64,000 nt of DNA from Thermus albus. GTDB lineage: Bacteria; Deinococcota; Deinococci; Deinococcales; Thermaceae. The position numbers and the translations under genes were made by a program. The notes below the pieces were generated by a model, which saw only the letters and a program-made list of their open reading frames with translations, was not told where the DNA came from and did not search any database. The stretch is taken from NCBI RefSeq assembly GCF_022760855.1, contig NZ_JAKTNR010000002.1, positions 1 to 64,000 on the forward strand. The letters run 5' to 3'. Positions 1 to 7,728 of the stretch are shown piece after piece. How positions within the stretch are numbered: position 1 is the stretch's first letter; each line of letters starts with the position of its first letter.

Positions 1-40
<40 letters not shown>

Positions 41-80
41 AGCATGAAGGCCCTGCTCTCCCCTTTTTTAGGTCCTTTGG

Positions 81-104
81 GGGCGCCTTCGGGCGCCCTT
101 TTTT
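81..104 (+). terminator. 16S rRNA intrinsic terminator
   Basis: GGGCGCC (81-87), a TTCG tetraloop (88-91) and GGCGCCC (92-98) form a perfect 7-bp stem, followed by six T. A C(UUCG)G loop is exceptionally stable. It lies about 45 bases after the mature 16S end, so it ends the 16S transcript before any other gene. Confidence 0.93.
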
Positions 105-120
105 GTTGCCGGGAGGAGGA

Positions 121-603
121 GTGCGAAGGAAGCGACAGGTCCGGGTGGCCAGGAAACGGGTGGTGTCCGCCGGGGGCGTGGTCCTGCGGGGGAGGGGGCC
201 GGAGGTGTTGGTGGTGTCCCTGAAGGGGGGACGGGTGGTGACCCTGCCCAAGGGCCAGGTGGAGCCCGGGGAGCGCTACCCGGAAACGGCGGTGCGGGAG
301 GTGCGGGAGGAGACCGGGGTGGAGGCGACGGCGCTTTCCCCTTTGGGCAAGGTGCGCTACTACTTCACCGTGAGGAACGGGGGAGAACCGGTTACGGTGA
401 GCAAGGAGGTGCACTATTTTCTCATGGCCTACCGGGGAGGCGAGCCCAAGCCTCAGCTTTCCGAGGTGGAGGCGGCCTTCTTCCTACCAGTTTCCGAAGC
501 TCTGGAACGGCTTTCTTATCCCAACGAGCGGGAGATGCTGCGCAAGGCCCTGGCCCGTTGGCGCCCTTCCCGGCTGGATTCCTCCCCGGGGCCCGAGGCC
601 TAG
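121..603 (+). CDS. Nudix hydrolase
   Basis: Small Nudix family hydrolase (160 aa), an enzyme that cleaves a nucleoside diphosphate linked to another group; the substrate cannot be read from sequence. The Nudix box G(5x)E(7x)REVREETGV is intact, reading GQVEPGERYPETAVREVREE and onward. The size and the short beta-rich frame resemble diadenosine polyphosphate hydrolases such as Thermus Ndx1, but that assignment is inference. A GTG start at 121 is chosen because GGAGGAGGA sits immediately before it and the frame upstream runs into the rRNA terminator. Its TAG stop overlaps the stop of the convergent meaB gene in the tetranucleotide CTAG (600-603). Confidence 0.85.
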   Translation: MRRKRQVRVARKRVVSAGGVVLRGRGPEVLVVSLKGGRVVTLPKGQVEPGERYPETAVREVREETGVEATALSPLGKVRYYFTVRNGGEPVTVSKEVHYFLMAYRGGEPKPQLSEVEAAFFLPVSEALERLSYPNEREMLRKALARWRPSRLDSSPGPEA

Positions 604-1547
604 GGGTGGGCCTTGGGGTCCAGGAGGGCCCAGGCGGCCTCTTCCGGGGAAAGCTCCCCCCGGGCCACCCTGGCTACCAGGTCCTCTGCACCTTGGGTCC
701 TCTTCCGCCCCCACTCCTGGATGACGCTTTCCACCTCAAACCGGGCCCGCTCCAGACGGTGGGCCTCGAGGAGCCCGTGGGCTAGAAGGTGCTGGTAATG
801 GGCTTCCAGACCCTCAAAGAGGGCTTCCACCCCTTCCCCCGTGGCCGCCACCGTGGGGTAAATGGGGGGGCGCCAGCCCCCGGGGCGGGGTGGGGCTAGC
901 TCCAAGGCGCTTTTCAGCTCCTGGATGATCCTCTCCCCCCCGGGTAGGTCAAACTTGTTCACGGCGAAAAGGTCGGCGATCTCCATCACCCCGGCCTTGA
1001 AGGCCTGCACCGCATCCCCCGCCGCCGGGGTGAGGACCAGCAAGGTGGTATCCGCCACCCGGGCGATGTCCACCTCGCTTTGGCCCACCCCCACGGTTTC
1101 CACGAAGATGCGGTCAAAGCCGAAGGCCTCCAGGAGGGCCAAGGCGGCCACGGTGGCCCCCGCCAGGCCCCCCAGGGCTCCCCTCGAGGCCAAGGAACGG
1201 ATGTAGACCCCGGGGTCCTGGTGGTGGCGCATCATGCGGATGCGGTCCCCCAGGATGGCCCCCCCGGTGAAGGGACTGGAGGGGTCCACGGCCAAAACCC
1301 CCACCCGCTCCCCCCGCTTTCTGGCCTCCAGGATCAAGCGGTCCGTGAGGGTGCTTTTGCCTGCCCCCGGGCTTCCCGTGACGCCCACCACCTTGGCCTG
1401 GCCCTGTCCTCGTAGGCGCTTTAGGAGTTCCTGGCCCAAAGGGTGCCCCGCTTCCACCAGGGTGAGGGCCCGGGCCAAGGCCCGGGTATCCCCTTGGCGG
1501 AAGCGGTGCAGGAGCTCTTGGGCTTGGTTTTCCTGCCCTGGCGTCAT
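600..1547 (-). CDS. meaB: MeaB/ArgK-type GTPase (methylmalonyl-CoA mutase chaperone)
   Basis: G3E-family P-loop GTPase of 315 aa. MeaB proteins gate cofactor loading of adenosylcobalamin-dependent methylmalonyl-CoA mutase and protect it from inactivation. The Walker A motif GSPGAGKST lies near residue 60. It is followed by the switch region with DPSSPFTGGAILGDR and the base-recognition NKFD motif. Length matches the family (about 310-330 aa). The ATG at 1547 is preferred: TACAAT lies exactly 6 bp upstream, suggesting a leaderless transcript with its own promoter, while the longer frame has no ribosome binding site. No mutase gene is in the window, so the client enzyme is encoded elsewhere. 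Confidence 0.9.
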   Translation of the reverse strand: MTPGQENQAQELLHRFRQGDTRALARALTLVEAGHPLGQELLKRLRGQGQAKVVGVTGSPGAGKSTLTDRLILEARKRGERVGVLAVDPSSPFTGGAILGDRIRMMRHHQDPGVYIRSLASRGALGGLAGATVAALALLEAFGFDRIFVETVGVGQSEVDIARVADTTLLVLTPAAGDAVQAFKAGVMEIADLFAVNKFDLPGGERIIQELKSALELAPPRPGGWRPPIYPTVAATGEGVEALFEGLEAHYQHLLAHGLLEAHRLERARFEVESVIQEWGRKRTQGAEDLVARVARGELSPEEAAWALLDPKAHP

Positions 1548-1553
1548 GAGGGT

Positions 1554-1583
1554 ATTGTACGCTTTTTTGCCTTTTTGCCTTAA
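1554..1583 (-). promoter_or_regulatory. Candidate leaderless promoter of meaB
   Basis: On the minus strand TACAAT (1559-1554) ends 6 bp before the meaB ATG, with a weak -35-like TTAAGG about 18 bp further up, overlapping the ridA stop codon. The spacing predicts transcription starting at or next to the ATG. Confidence 0.55.
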
Positions 1584-1954
1584 TCCGCCAGGGCAAGGCA
1601 AGCCACCTCCACCCGGACCCCCTTGGGCAGGGCCTTCGCCGCCACCGTGGCCCGGGCGGGGTAGGGGGGAGAGAAATAGCGGGCGTAGACCTCGTTGAAG
1701 GGAGGAAAGTCCTCCATGTCCGCTAGGAAGCAGGTGGTTTGCACCACCCGGGATAGGGAAGATCCCGCGGCTTCCAGGATGGCCTTCAGATTCTCCATCA
1801 CCTGCTCCGTCTGGGCGCGGATATCCCCCTCCACCAAGGTGCCGTCGGGCCTCAGGGGGATCTGGCCGGAGACGAAGACCAGCCCACCCGCCCGCACCGC
1901 TTGGGAGTAAGGGCCGATGGCTTGAGGGGCTTTATCGGTGCTGACCGCTTCCAT
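1580..1954 (-). CDS. ridA: RidA family reactive intermediate deaminase
   Basis: RidA/YjgF/UK114 family protein, 124 aa, the standard length. These trimeric enzymes hydrolyse reactive enamine/imine intermediates released by PLP enzymes. Recognised by the N-terminal segment with APQAIGPYSQAV, the SGQIPL strand, the QTEQVMENL helix and the C-terminal RATVAAKALPKGVRVEV containing the carboxylate-binding arginine. TAGGAT sits 6 bp upstream of the ATG, again a leaderless arrangement. It lies 32 bp before meaB on the same strand. Confidence 0.93.
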   Translation of the reverse strand: MEAVSTDKAPQAIGPYSQAVRAGGLVFVSGQIPLRPDGTLVEGDIRAQTEQVMENLKAILEAAGSSLSRVVQTTCFLADMEDFPPFNEVYARYFSPPYPARATVAAKALPKGVRVEVACLALAD

Positions 1955-1958
1955 GCCC

Positions 1959-3776
1959 CTATCCTACGCCAAAGCGGAAAAGCTTCCCCGCCAGGTTGGC
2001 CACCAACACCTCCTGGGCCAAGGGCAAAGGAGGTACCTGGACCGCCCCCAGGCCCGTGGCCTCAAAGACCACCTGCCCCCTTTGGTCCACGGCCAAAAAA
2101 CGCCCCTCCTCCGTGGCCACATAGACGTGGCCGGCAGCATAGGAAAGGCCTGCGGTTACCTTTCCCACCTCGAGGCTCCACACCTCCTCCCCCGTGGCCT
2201 GGTCCAGGGCCCTTAGTATCCCATCCCAAGCGGCCACGTAGACCCGTTCCTCGTCCAGGGCCACTCCCCCCCAGATCTCCCCTTCTGCGGAGGTGTTCCA
2301 GAGGGTTTCCCGGCTCAAGGGGTCAAAGGCGTAAACCTCCCCCTCCCAGGTGGGGATGAAAAGCACCCCCCGGTAGGCGGCCACGGGGGCGTGCACGGGA
2401 CCGGTTTTCACCTTGTAGCGTAGCGCTCCGGAGTCCGGGTCCAGGGCGTAGAGGAACCCGTCCTCCGAGGCCAGGAAAAGGAGGCCCCGGTGGAAGGTGG
2501 GGCTGGCGGAAAGGTGTCCCCCCGCTTGGAAGCGGTAGAGGAGGCGGTCCCTTGCAAAGGCGTATAGGCTTCCATCCCGGCTGGCCACGAAGACCCGCTC
2601 CCCTAAGACCAAAGGGGCGGCGGTGATCTCCGCCCCGGTTTCCGCGCTCCACTCCAAGGCCTGGCCTCGGAAACGGCGTACCCGGCCGTCCCAGGCGGCC
2701 ACGTACACCCCACCCCGGACCACGGGGGGAGCGGTGACCTCCTCGGGAAGGCTTTCCCGGCGCACCATTCCCGAAAGGAGGTCCACCTCCACCAAACCCC
2801 GTCCTGCTCCCAGGTAGACCCGGCCCTGGGCGTGGACCATCTCCCCAGGCCAAGCCGCCTCCCCTCCCAGTTCCACCTTCCCTTTCAGGGAGAGCCTGCG
2901 GGGGTCGGGGGCCAGGGGGTAGTGGCCCGAGCGGCTGGCCCCGGCCCGGGGGGTGGACAGCCGAAGGCCCTGAAGCTCCTGGAGGGGGCCCTGGAAGAGG
3001 CCGGGGTGGGAGGGCCGTTCCTCGGGGTGCTTGGCCAACAGGGATAGGACTGCCTCCGCCACCCCGGTAGGGATGGCGGGGTTCAGATCCTGCGGGGGCT
3101 TGGGAGGTTCGTAGACATGCTGGAAGAGAACCGCCTGATCGTTTTCCCCCTCAAATGGGGGTTTACCGGTGAGGGTGCGGTAGAGGACCGCCCCCAGGCT
3201 GTAAAGGTCCGCCTTGGGGGTGAGGGGGAGGCCCTTGGCCTGTTCCGGGGCCATATAGGTGGGGGTGCCCAGGGTGTAGCCGGTGCGGGTGAGGTGGCGG
3301 CTTTCCTGCAGGAGGTAGGCCAGGCCGAAGTCCATCACCTTGGGGTAGCCTTCCTTGGTGAGAAGGATATTCTTGGGGGTGAGGTCCCGGTGGAGGATGC
3401 CTTGGGCGTGGAGGTGGGCCAGGGCCTCCATCACCTGGGTGGCGGCTTCCAGGATGCGCTCCCCTTCCGGACCCTCCTCAAAGGGGCCCAGGCGGTCAAA
3501 GGTGCCCCCTTCCACCAGTTCCATCACGAAGTAGGGGCGCCCTTCCACCTCCCCCAGGTCCAAAACCTGGACGATGCCCGGGTGGAAGAGGCGGGAAAGG
3601 GCCCGCACTTCCAGGAGGAACCGTTCCCTCTCAGGGGGCAGGGCCCGGGGATGGAGGAGCTTCACCGCCACCTTGCGCCCCAAGCGCTCGTCCACCGCCC
3701 GCCACACCTCGGCCATCCCCCCAGAGCCCAAGGAGGCCTCGAGGCGGTACCTTCCGCCCAAGACCATGCCTGTCAT
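1959..3776 (-). CDS. Ser/Thr protein kinase with C-terminal PQQ-type beta-propeller
   Basis: 605 aa. Residues about 10-270 form a Hanks-type kinase: glycine loop LGSGGMAEVW, invariant lysine in VAVKLL, catalytic loop HRDLTPKN, DFGLA, and the activation segment ending MAPEQ. The catalytic loop has Thr where most kinases have Lys (HRDLKPxN). Residues about 300-605 hold repeated GxVYVAAWDGxLxALD units, typical of a PQQ/WD-like propeller of seven or eight blades. No membrane segment is visible, so it looks cytoplasmic, unlike PknB with PASTA repeats. The propeller probably senses a ligand or docks substrates. The start is 1 bp past the stop of the RHH gene, so the two are likely co-transcribed. 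Confidence 0.88.
   Translation of the reverse strand: MTGMVLGGRYRLEASLGSGGMAEVWRAVDERLGRKVAVKLLHPRALPPERERFLLEVRALSRLFHPGIVQVLDLGEVEGRPYFVMELVEGGTFDRLGPFEEGPEGERILEAATQVMEALAHLHAQGILHRDLTPKNILLTKEGYPKVMDFGLAYLLQESRHLTRTGYTLGTPTYMAPEQAKGLPLTPKADLYSLGAVLYRTLTGKPPFEGENDQAVLFQHVYEPPKPPQDLNPAIPTGVAEAVLSLLAKHPEERPSHPGLFQGPLQELQGLRLSTPRAGASRSGHYPLAPDPRRLSLKGKVELGGEAAWPGEMVHAQGRVYLGAGRGLVEVDLLSGMVRRESLPEEVTAPPVVRGGVYVAAWDGRVRRFRGQALEWSAETGAEITAAPLVLGERVFVASRDGSLYAFARDRLLYRFQAGGHLSASPTFHRGLLFLASEDGFLYALDPDSGALRYKVKTGPVHAPVAAYRGVLFIPTWEGEVYAFDPLSRETLWNTSAEGEIWGGVALDEERVYVAAWDGILRALDQATGEEVWSLEVGKVTAGLSYAAGHVYVATEEGRFLAVDQRGQVVFEATGLGAVQVPPLPLAQEVLVANLAGKLFRFGVG
1961..1966 (-). promoter_or_regulatory. 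Candidate -10 box of ridA (leaderless)
   Basis: TAGGAT on the minus strand, 6 bp upstream of the ridA ATG. It lies inside the last codons of the upstream kinase gene. No convincing -35 is visible. Confidence 0.45.
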
Positions 3777-3777
3777 T

Positions 3778-3990
3778 TTATTCTTCAGGCTCCAGTTGCC
3801 TTAGGAGTTCGGCCAGCTCTTCCTTACGGCCTTCCAGTTCTTGGGCTATCTTAGCGATGGCTAAGCGCACCACCTCCGACTTGGACACCAGCCTCTCCGG
3901 GCTGGAAAGGGCGTAGGCCGCCCGGGTGAGGAGGGCGTCCTGCTCCTCGGAGATGACCACCTGCAGCCGCTTTTTTTCTCTCTTGGGCAT
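3778..3990 (-). CDS. Small ribbon-helix-helix (CopG-like) protein
   Basis: 70 aa from the ATG at 3990. It has a basic start (MPKREKKRLQVVIS), a beta strand, then two helices and the motif SKSEVVRLAIAKIAQEL, which fits the RHH fold of CopG/Arc-type DNA-binding proteins. The longer frame (85 aa) lacks a ribosome binding site; GGGAAGGT precedes this ATG. It is transcribed divergently from murA from a promoter whose -35 overlaps the murA -35, so it could regulate both. It sits directly upstream of the Ser/Thr kinase. Its target is not known. Confidence 0.75.
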   Translation of the reverse strand: MPKREKKRLQVVISEEQDALLTRAAYALSSPERLVSKSEVVRLAIAKIAQELEGRKEELAELLRQLEPEE

Positions 3991-4005
3991 ACCTTCCCTT
4001 GCAAG

Positions 4006-4035
4006 AGTGTAGCAAAGAGCGCATGCCCTTGACAA
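4006..4035 (-). promoter_or_regulatory. Promoter of the RHH-kinase operon
   Basis: Minus-strand TTGTCA (4035-4030), an 18-bp spacer and TACACT (4011-4006). The -35 hexamer shares bases with the opposing murA -35. Confidence 0.7.
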
Positions 4036-4057
4036 TGTGGACCAGCCCTTTTATCCT
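4029..4057 (+). promoter_or_regulatory. Promoter of murA
   Basis: A perfect TTGACA (4029-4034), a 17-bp spacer and TATCCT (4052-4057), about 20 bp before the murA ATG. Confidence 0.8.
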
Positions 4058-4076
4058 CACCTTGAGTAAGGTGTGT

Positions 4077-5372
4077 ATGATGCTCAAGGACTCGCGGCGG
4101 GGCAGCAGGATCTTGCGGATTGAGGGAGGCCAGCCCCTTTCCGGTGAGTTGCGCATTTATCCAGCCAAAAATGCCGCTTTGCCCATCCTGGCAGCCAGCC
4201 TCCTCACCCCCGAGCCCATCACCCTTCTGGAGGTGCCGAGGCTCAGGGACGTGGAGGTGATGCTGGAGCTCTTAGCTCACCTGGGCACCCGTTACCAGTG
4301 GGAAGGGCGCACCCTGCACCTGCACACCCCCGAGATCCAGAGCACCCATGCCCCCTATGAGCTGGTGGGCCAGATGCGGGCCAGCTTCATCGTCTGGGGG
4401 GCCCTCCTCGCCCGGGTGGGGGAGGGGCGGATCTCCCTGCCGGGAGGGTGTGCCTTTGGGGCCCGGCCCGTGGACCAGCACGTGAAGGCCCTAAGGGCCT
4501 TGGGGGCGGAGGTGGTGGAGGAGGAAAGCACCTTCCACGCCCGTAGGACCCGGCCCCTAAGGGGGCGGGTGGTCTTTGACCTGCCCACGGTGGGAGGTAC
4601 GGAGCAGGCCATGCTGGCCGTGGCCTTGGGGGGCGAGGCCACCTTGGTCCAGGCGGCGGTGGAACCCGAGGTGGAGGACCTGGGGCATTTCTTGCAGATG
4701 CTGGGGGTGGAGGTTCAGGGCCTGGGTAGCCCCATCCTGCACATCCGGGGTGCCCGGCGGCTGGGCGGAGGCACCTACCGCATCATCCCCGACCGGATCG
4801 AGGCCGGCACCTACCTCCTGGCAGCGGCGGCCACCCGGGGGTCCATCACCCTTTTTGAGGCCCGCCCCGACCACCTGGATGCTCTTTTGGATAAGCTGCA
4901 ACAGGCCGGGCATAAGGTGGAGGTGGGCCGGGATTGGGTAAGGCTAAAGGCCACTTCCCACCCCGAGCCCTTCGCCGTGGAGGCCCGGGAGTACCCGGGG
5001 TTTCCCACGGACCTGCAGCCCGTCGTCACCGCTTACCTGGCCACGGTGCCCGGGCAGAGCACCATCATGGACCGGGTCTACCCGGATCGCTTCACCCACG
5101 TGGGGGAGCTGGCCCGGATGGGGGCCGAGCTTTACCTTCGGGACCGCACCCTCTTGGTGAACGGGAAGCGTTTGCACGGGGCCCAGGTGAAGGCCTTGGA
5201 TATCCGCGCCGGGGGCGGGCTGGTGGTGGCCGCCCTGGCGGCGGAAGGGGTTTCCGAGATCGAGGGGGTGTACTTCCTGGAGCGGGGCTACGAGCACCTG
5301 GAGGAACGGCTAGTCGCCTTAGGGGCCAGGGTGAACCTGGCGGAGGTGCCCTTGGCCCTGGCGGCGGACTAG
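4077..5372 (+). CDS. murA: UDP-N-acetylglucosamine 1-carboxyvinyltransferase
   Basis: MurA, 431 aa, the usual length. It transfers enolpyruvate from PEP to UDP-GlcNAc, the first committed step of peptidoglycan synthesis, in the cytoplasm. Residues 31-32 are the substrate-binding Lys-Asn in YPAKNAALPIL. The catalytic loop reads GGCAFGARPVDQH, with the PEP-attacking Cys125 present, so fosfomycin would be expected to bind. Start: ATG at 4077 or 4080, after TAAGGTG, about 20 bp past a strong promoter; earlier in-frame ATGs lie upstream of or within that promoter. Confidence 0.93.
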   Translation: MMLKDSRRGSRILRIEGGQPLSGELRIYPAKNAALPILAASLLTPEPITLLEVPRLRDVEVMLELLAHLGTRYQWEGRTLHLHTPEIQSTHAPYELVGQMRASFIVWGALLARVGEGRISLPGGCAFGARPVDQHVKALRALGAEVVEEESTFHARRTRPLRGRVVFDLPTVGGTEQAMLAVALGGEATLVQAAVEPEVEDLGHFLQMLGVEVQGLGSPILHIRGARRLGGGTYRIIPDRIEAGTYLLAAAATRGSITLFEARPDHLDALLDKLQQAGHKVEVGRDWVRLKATSHPEPFAVEAREYPGFPTDLQPVVTAYLATVPGQSTIMDRVYPDRFTHVGELARMGAELYLRDRTLLVNGKRLHGAQVKALDIRAGGGLVVAALAAEGVSEIEGVYFLERGYEHLEERLVALGARVNLAEVPLALAAD

Positions 5373-5391
5373 GGGGTCCTAGGAGAAGGCC

Positions 5392-5838
5392 TTAGGAAAA
5401 AAGGCGCAAGGCTTCAGGGAAGCGGAAGAAGAGCCGCTCCCGCTCCAGCTCGGGGCTGTACCCTTTTTCTACGTAGCCCGCCAGGCGTAGGGCCTCCAGA
5501 ACCTCCTGGGCCACGGCCCGATCCCCTTCCAGCTTGGCGGTGAGAAAGGCCAAGGCCTCCTCTTCCTCATCCCCTTCCCCCACAAACTCCCGGTACTCCT
5601 GGTCCAGGGTTCGCATGAGGGCGGTGAGGTCCAGGGGCTTGGAGAGGAAGACCCACCGGCTTTTTTCCCCGGGAAGGTAGTGGGCGTAGCCTTGGGCCTC
5701 CAGGGCCTCGGCCAGCCTCTTGGCCTCGCTGGGGGAGGCGCCTTTTTCCTCCAGGGCGCGCACCAGGCCCTCCCGTTCCCCGTCCAAGCCTTGGGGGAAG
5801 CGGGTACGGAGTTCCTGCGCCAGCCGCTTAAGATCCAC
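5392..5838 (-). CDS. Conserved-looking hypothetical protein
   Basis: 148 aa protein that I do not recognise. It starts at GTG 5838 behind an excellent AAGGAGGTGAA and its own TTTACA/TATGCT promoter, so it is certainly expressed. It is highly charged and helical, with an acidic run (GEGDEEEEALAFL) near the middle. Two similar segments, one near residue 40 (AEALEAQGYAHYL) and one near 115 (LEALRLAGYVEKGY), could be small winged-helix-like units. No membrane segment, signal peptide or cysteine pair. It is convergent with murA and divergent from prfB. Confidence 0.7.
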   Translation of the reverse strand: MDLKRLAQELRTRFPQGLDGEREGLVRALEEKGASPSEAKRLAEALEAQGYAHYLPGEKSRWVFLSKPLDLTALMRTLDQEYREFVGEGDEEEEALAFLTAKLEGDRAVAQEVLEALRLAGYVEKGYSPELERERLFFRFPEALRLFS

Positions 5839-5857
5839 GGTTCACCTCCTTTTAGTT

Positions 5858-5886
5858 AGCATAAAATATGCGCGCGGTAATGTAAA
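5858..5886 (-). promoter_or_regulatory. Promoter of the 148-aa hypothetical gene
   Basis: Minus-strand TTTACA (5886-5881), 17-bp spacer, TATGCT (5863-5858). Confidence 0.75.
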
Positions 5887-5892
5887 GGGTCC

Positions 5893-5921
5893 TTGTGATT
5901 CCCTGCTGAGTCCCTTATACT
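5893..5921 (+). promoter_or_regulatory. Promoter of prfB
   Basis: TTGTGA (5893-5898), 17-bp spacer, TATACT (5916-5921). The predicted transcription start is only a few bases before the prfB ATG at 5931. Confidence 0.65.
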
Positions 5922-5930
5922 GGGGAAGGT

Positions 5931-7029
5931 ATGGACCTGGATCTTCTCGCCCTGCGTCTGGAAAACCTCCGGGGGTATCTTTGACATCCCCGGTAAGGAA
6001 GCTCGTCTAAAAGAGTTGGAAAAGCGCCTGGAAGACCCGGCCCTTTGGCAGAACCCAGAGGAGGCCAGGGGGGTGAGCCGGGAGGCCGCGCGCTTACGGC
6101 GCACGGTGGACACCTTCCGTTCCCTAAAGAGCGATCTGGAGGGCCTTCTTGAGCTCTGGCAGGAGTTCCCCGCGGAGGAGCGGGAGGCCTTGAGGCCTGA
6201 GCTGGAGGAGGCGGCCAGGAAGCTGGAGGACCTCTACCACGAAACCCTCCTCTCCTTCCCCCATGCGGAGAAGAACGCCATCCTCACCATCCAGCCCGGG
6301 GCAGGGGGCACGGAGGCCTGCGACTGGGCGGAGATGCTCGTAAGGATGTATACCCGCTTCGCCGAGCGCCAGGGTTTCCAGGTGGAGCTGGTGGACCTGA
6401 CCCCGGGGGCGGAGGCCGGCATTGACTACGCCCAGCTCATCGTGCGGGGGGAGAACGCCTATGGCCTCCTTTCCCCAGAGGCCGGAGTCCACCGTCTGGT
6501 GCGCCCCTCCCCCTTTGACGCCTCGGGGCGCCGCCACACCTCCTTCGCGGGGGTGGAGGTGATGCCCGAGGTGGACGACACCGTGGAGGTGGTGATCCGG
6601 CCTGAGGACCTGCGTATTGATGTCTTCCGGTCCCAAGGCCATGGGGGCCAGGGGGTGAACACCACCGATAGCGCGGTGCGCATCGTTCACCTGCCCACGG
6701 GGATCACCGTCACCAGCCAGGCCACCCGGAGCCAGATCAAGAACAGGGAGCTGGCCATGAAGGTGCTCCGCTCCCGCCTTTACGAGCTGGAGTGGAAGAA
6801 AAAGCAGGAGGAGCTCCGCAAGCTCCGGGGTGAGGTGCGGCCCATTGAGTGGGGAAGCCAGATCCGCAGCTACGTGCTGGACAAGCAGTACGTGAAGGAC
6901 CACCGCACGGGCCTCATGCGCTTTGACCCCCAGAACGTCCTGGATGGGGACCTCCTGGACCTCATCTGGGCAGGATTGGAGTGGAAGGCGGGCCGCCGCC
7001 AAGGGGTGGAGGAGGTGGAGGCCGAGTAG
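5931..7029 (+). CDS. prfB: Peptide chain release factor 2, programmed +1 frameshift
   Basis: RF2 recognises UGA and UAA and triggers peptide release. The gene starts at ATG 5931 and reads 17 codons ending in Gly-Tyr-Leu, then meets TGA at 5982-5984. Shifting +1 after CTT at 5979 continues as Asp-Ile-Pro from 5983 to 7029, giving about 365 aa. The SPF tripeptide anticodon lies in VRPSPFDASG and the catalytic GGQ in GHGGQGVN. Without the first segment the protein would lack its conserved N-terminus. The frameshift lets RF2 shortage raise its own synthesis. GGGGAAGGT precedes the ATG. It is convergent with phoU. Confidence 0.95.
5971..5985 (+). promoter_or_regulatory. Programmed +1 frameshift site of prfB
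   Basis: An internal Shine-Dalgarno-like GGGGG (5971-5975), then TAT CTT TGA C. The geometry is the same as the classical RF2 site: SD core, 3 bases, the slippery CTT, the in-frame TGA and a following C. Confidence 0.93.
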
Positions 7030-7051
7030 GACCCCACCCCTTGGCGGCCTA

Positions 7052-7714
7052 TCAGTAGACGTCCTCGGGGGACCTGTAGACCTCGCCCGTAAGCCAGTAG
7101 ATGACCCTTTCCGCCACGTTTTCCAGATGGTCCCCTAGGCGCTCGTAGCTGCGGGCCACCCGCATGAGGGTTAGGGCCTTGGTGAGGGTGCGGGGGTCTT
7201 CCAGCATGTAGGTGATGAGTTCCCGGGTGACCTCCTCGTAGAGGCTGTCCACCTGGTCGTCCATGGCCAGGACCTGGCGGGCTAGGGCGGGGTCCTTTTC
7301 CGCCACCGCCTTGCCCAGGGTGTCCATCATCTCCAGAAGGCGTTTGGCCATCTCCTGGAGGATCACGTACCGCTTAAGCGGTGGGTCCTGGGCCAGAAGG
7401 AGGGCATCTTCGGCCACGTGCATGGCGTAGTCCCCGGCCCGCTCCAGGTCGGTGAGGGCCTTGATCACCGTGAAGATGAGGCGCAGGTCCGAGGCCACCG
7501 GCTGGTGGCGGGCGATGAGGGTGATGGCCTGGTTCTCAATCTTCAGCTCCAGGGCATCCACTTCCCTGTCCTTGACAATGACCTCCTCCGCCTTGGCCCG
7601 GTTGCCCTCCACCAGGGCCTCCGTGGCCTCCTGGGTCATCTCCCGCACCAGGGAGAGCATCCTTAGGGTTTCTTCCAAGAGTTCGTTCAGCGCCTTATCC
7701 AATACTTCCCTCAT
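7052..7714 (-). CDS. phoU: PhoU phosphate signalling protein
   Basis: 220 aa all-helical protein with two PhoU repeats; each has the metal-binding signature near DLERAGDYAMHVAE and YERLGDHLENVAE. PhoU links the phosphate transporter to the sensor kinase and damps the Pho response. Strong ribosome binding site AAAGGAGG before the ATG. It is the last gene of the response regulator - kinase - phoU set, which supports reading that pair as PhoB/PhoR. No pst transporter genes are nearby. Confidence 0.93.
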   Translation of the reverse strand: MREVLDKALNELLEETLRMLSLVREMTQEATEALVEGNRAKAEEVIVKDREVDALELKIENQAITLIARHQPVASDLRLIFTVIKALTDLERAGDYAMHVAEDALLLAQDPPLKRYVILQEMAKRLLEMMDTLGKAVAEKDPALARQVLAMDDQVDSLYEEVTRELITYMLEDPRTLTKALTLMRVARSYERLGDHLENVAERVIYWLTGEVYRSPEDVY

Positions 7715-7728
7715 GCCGCCTCCTTTCC

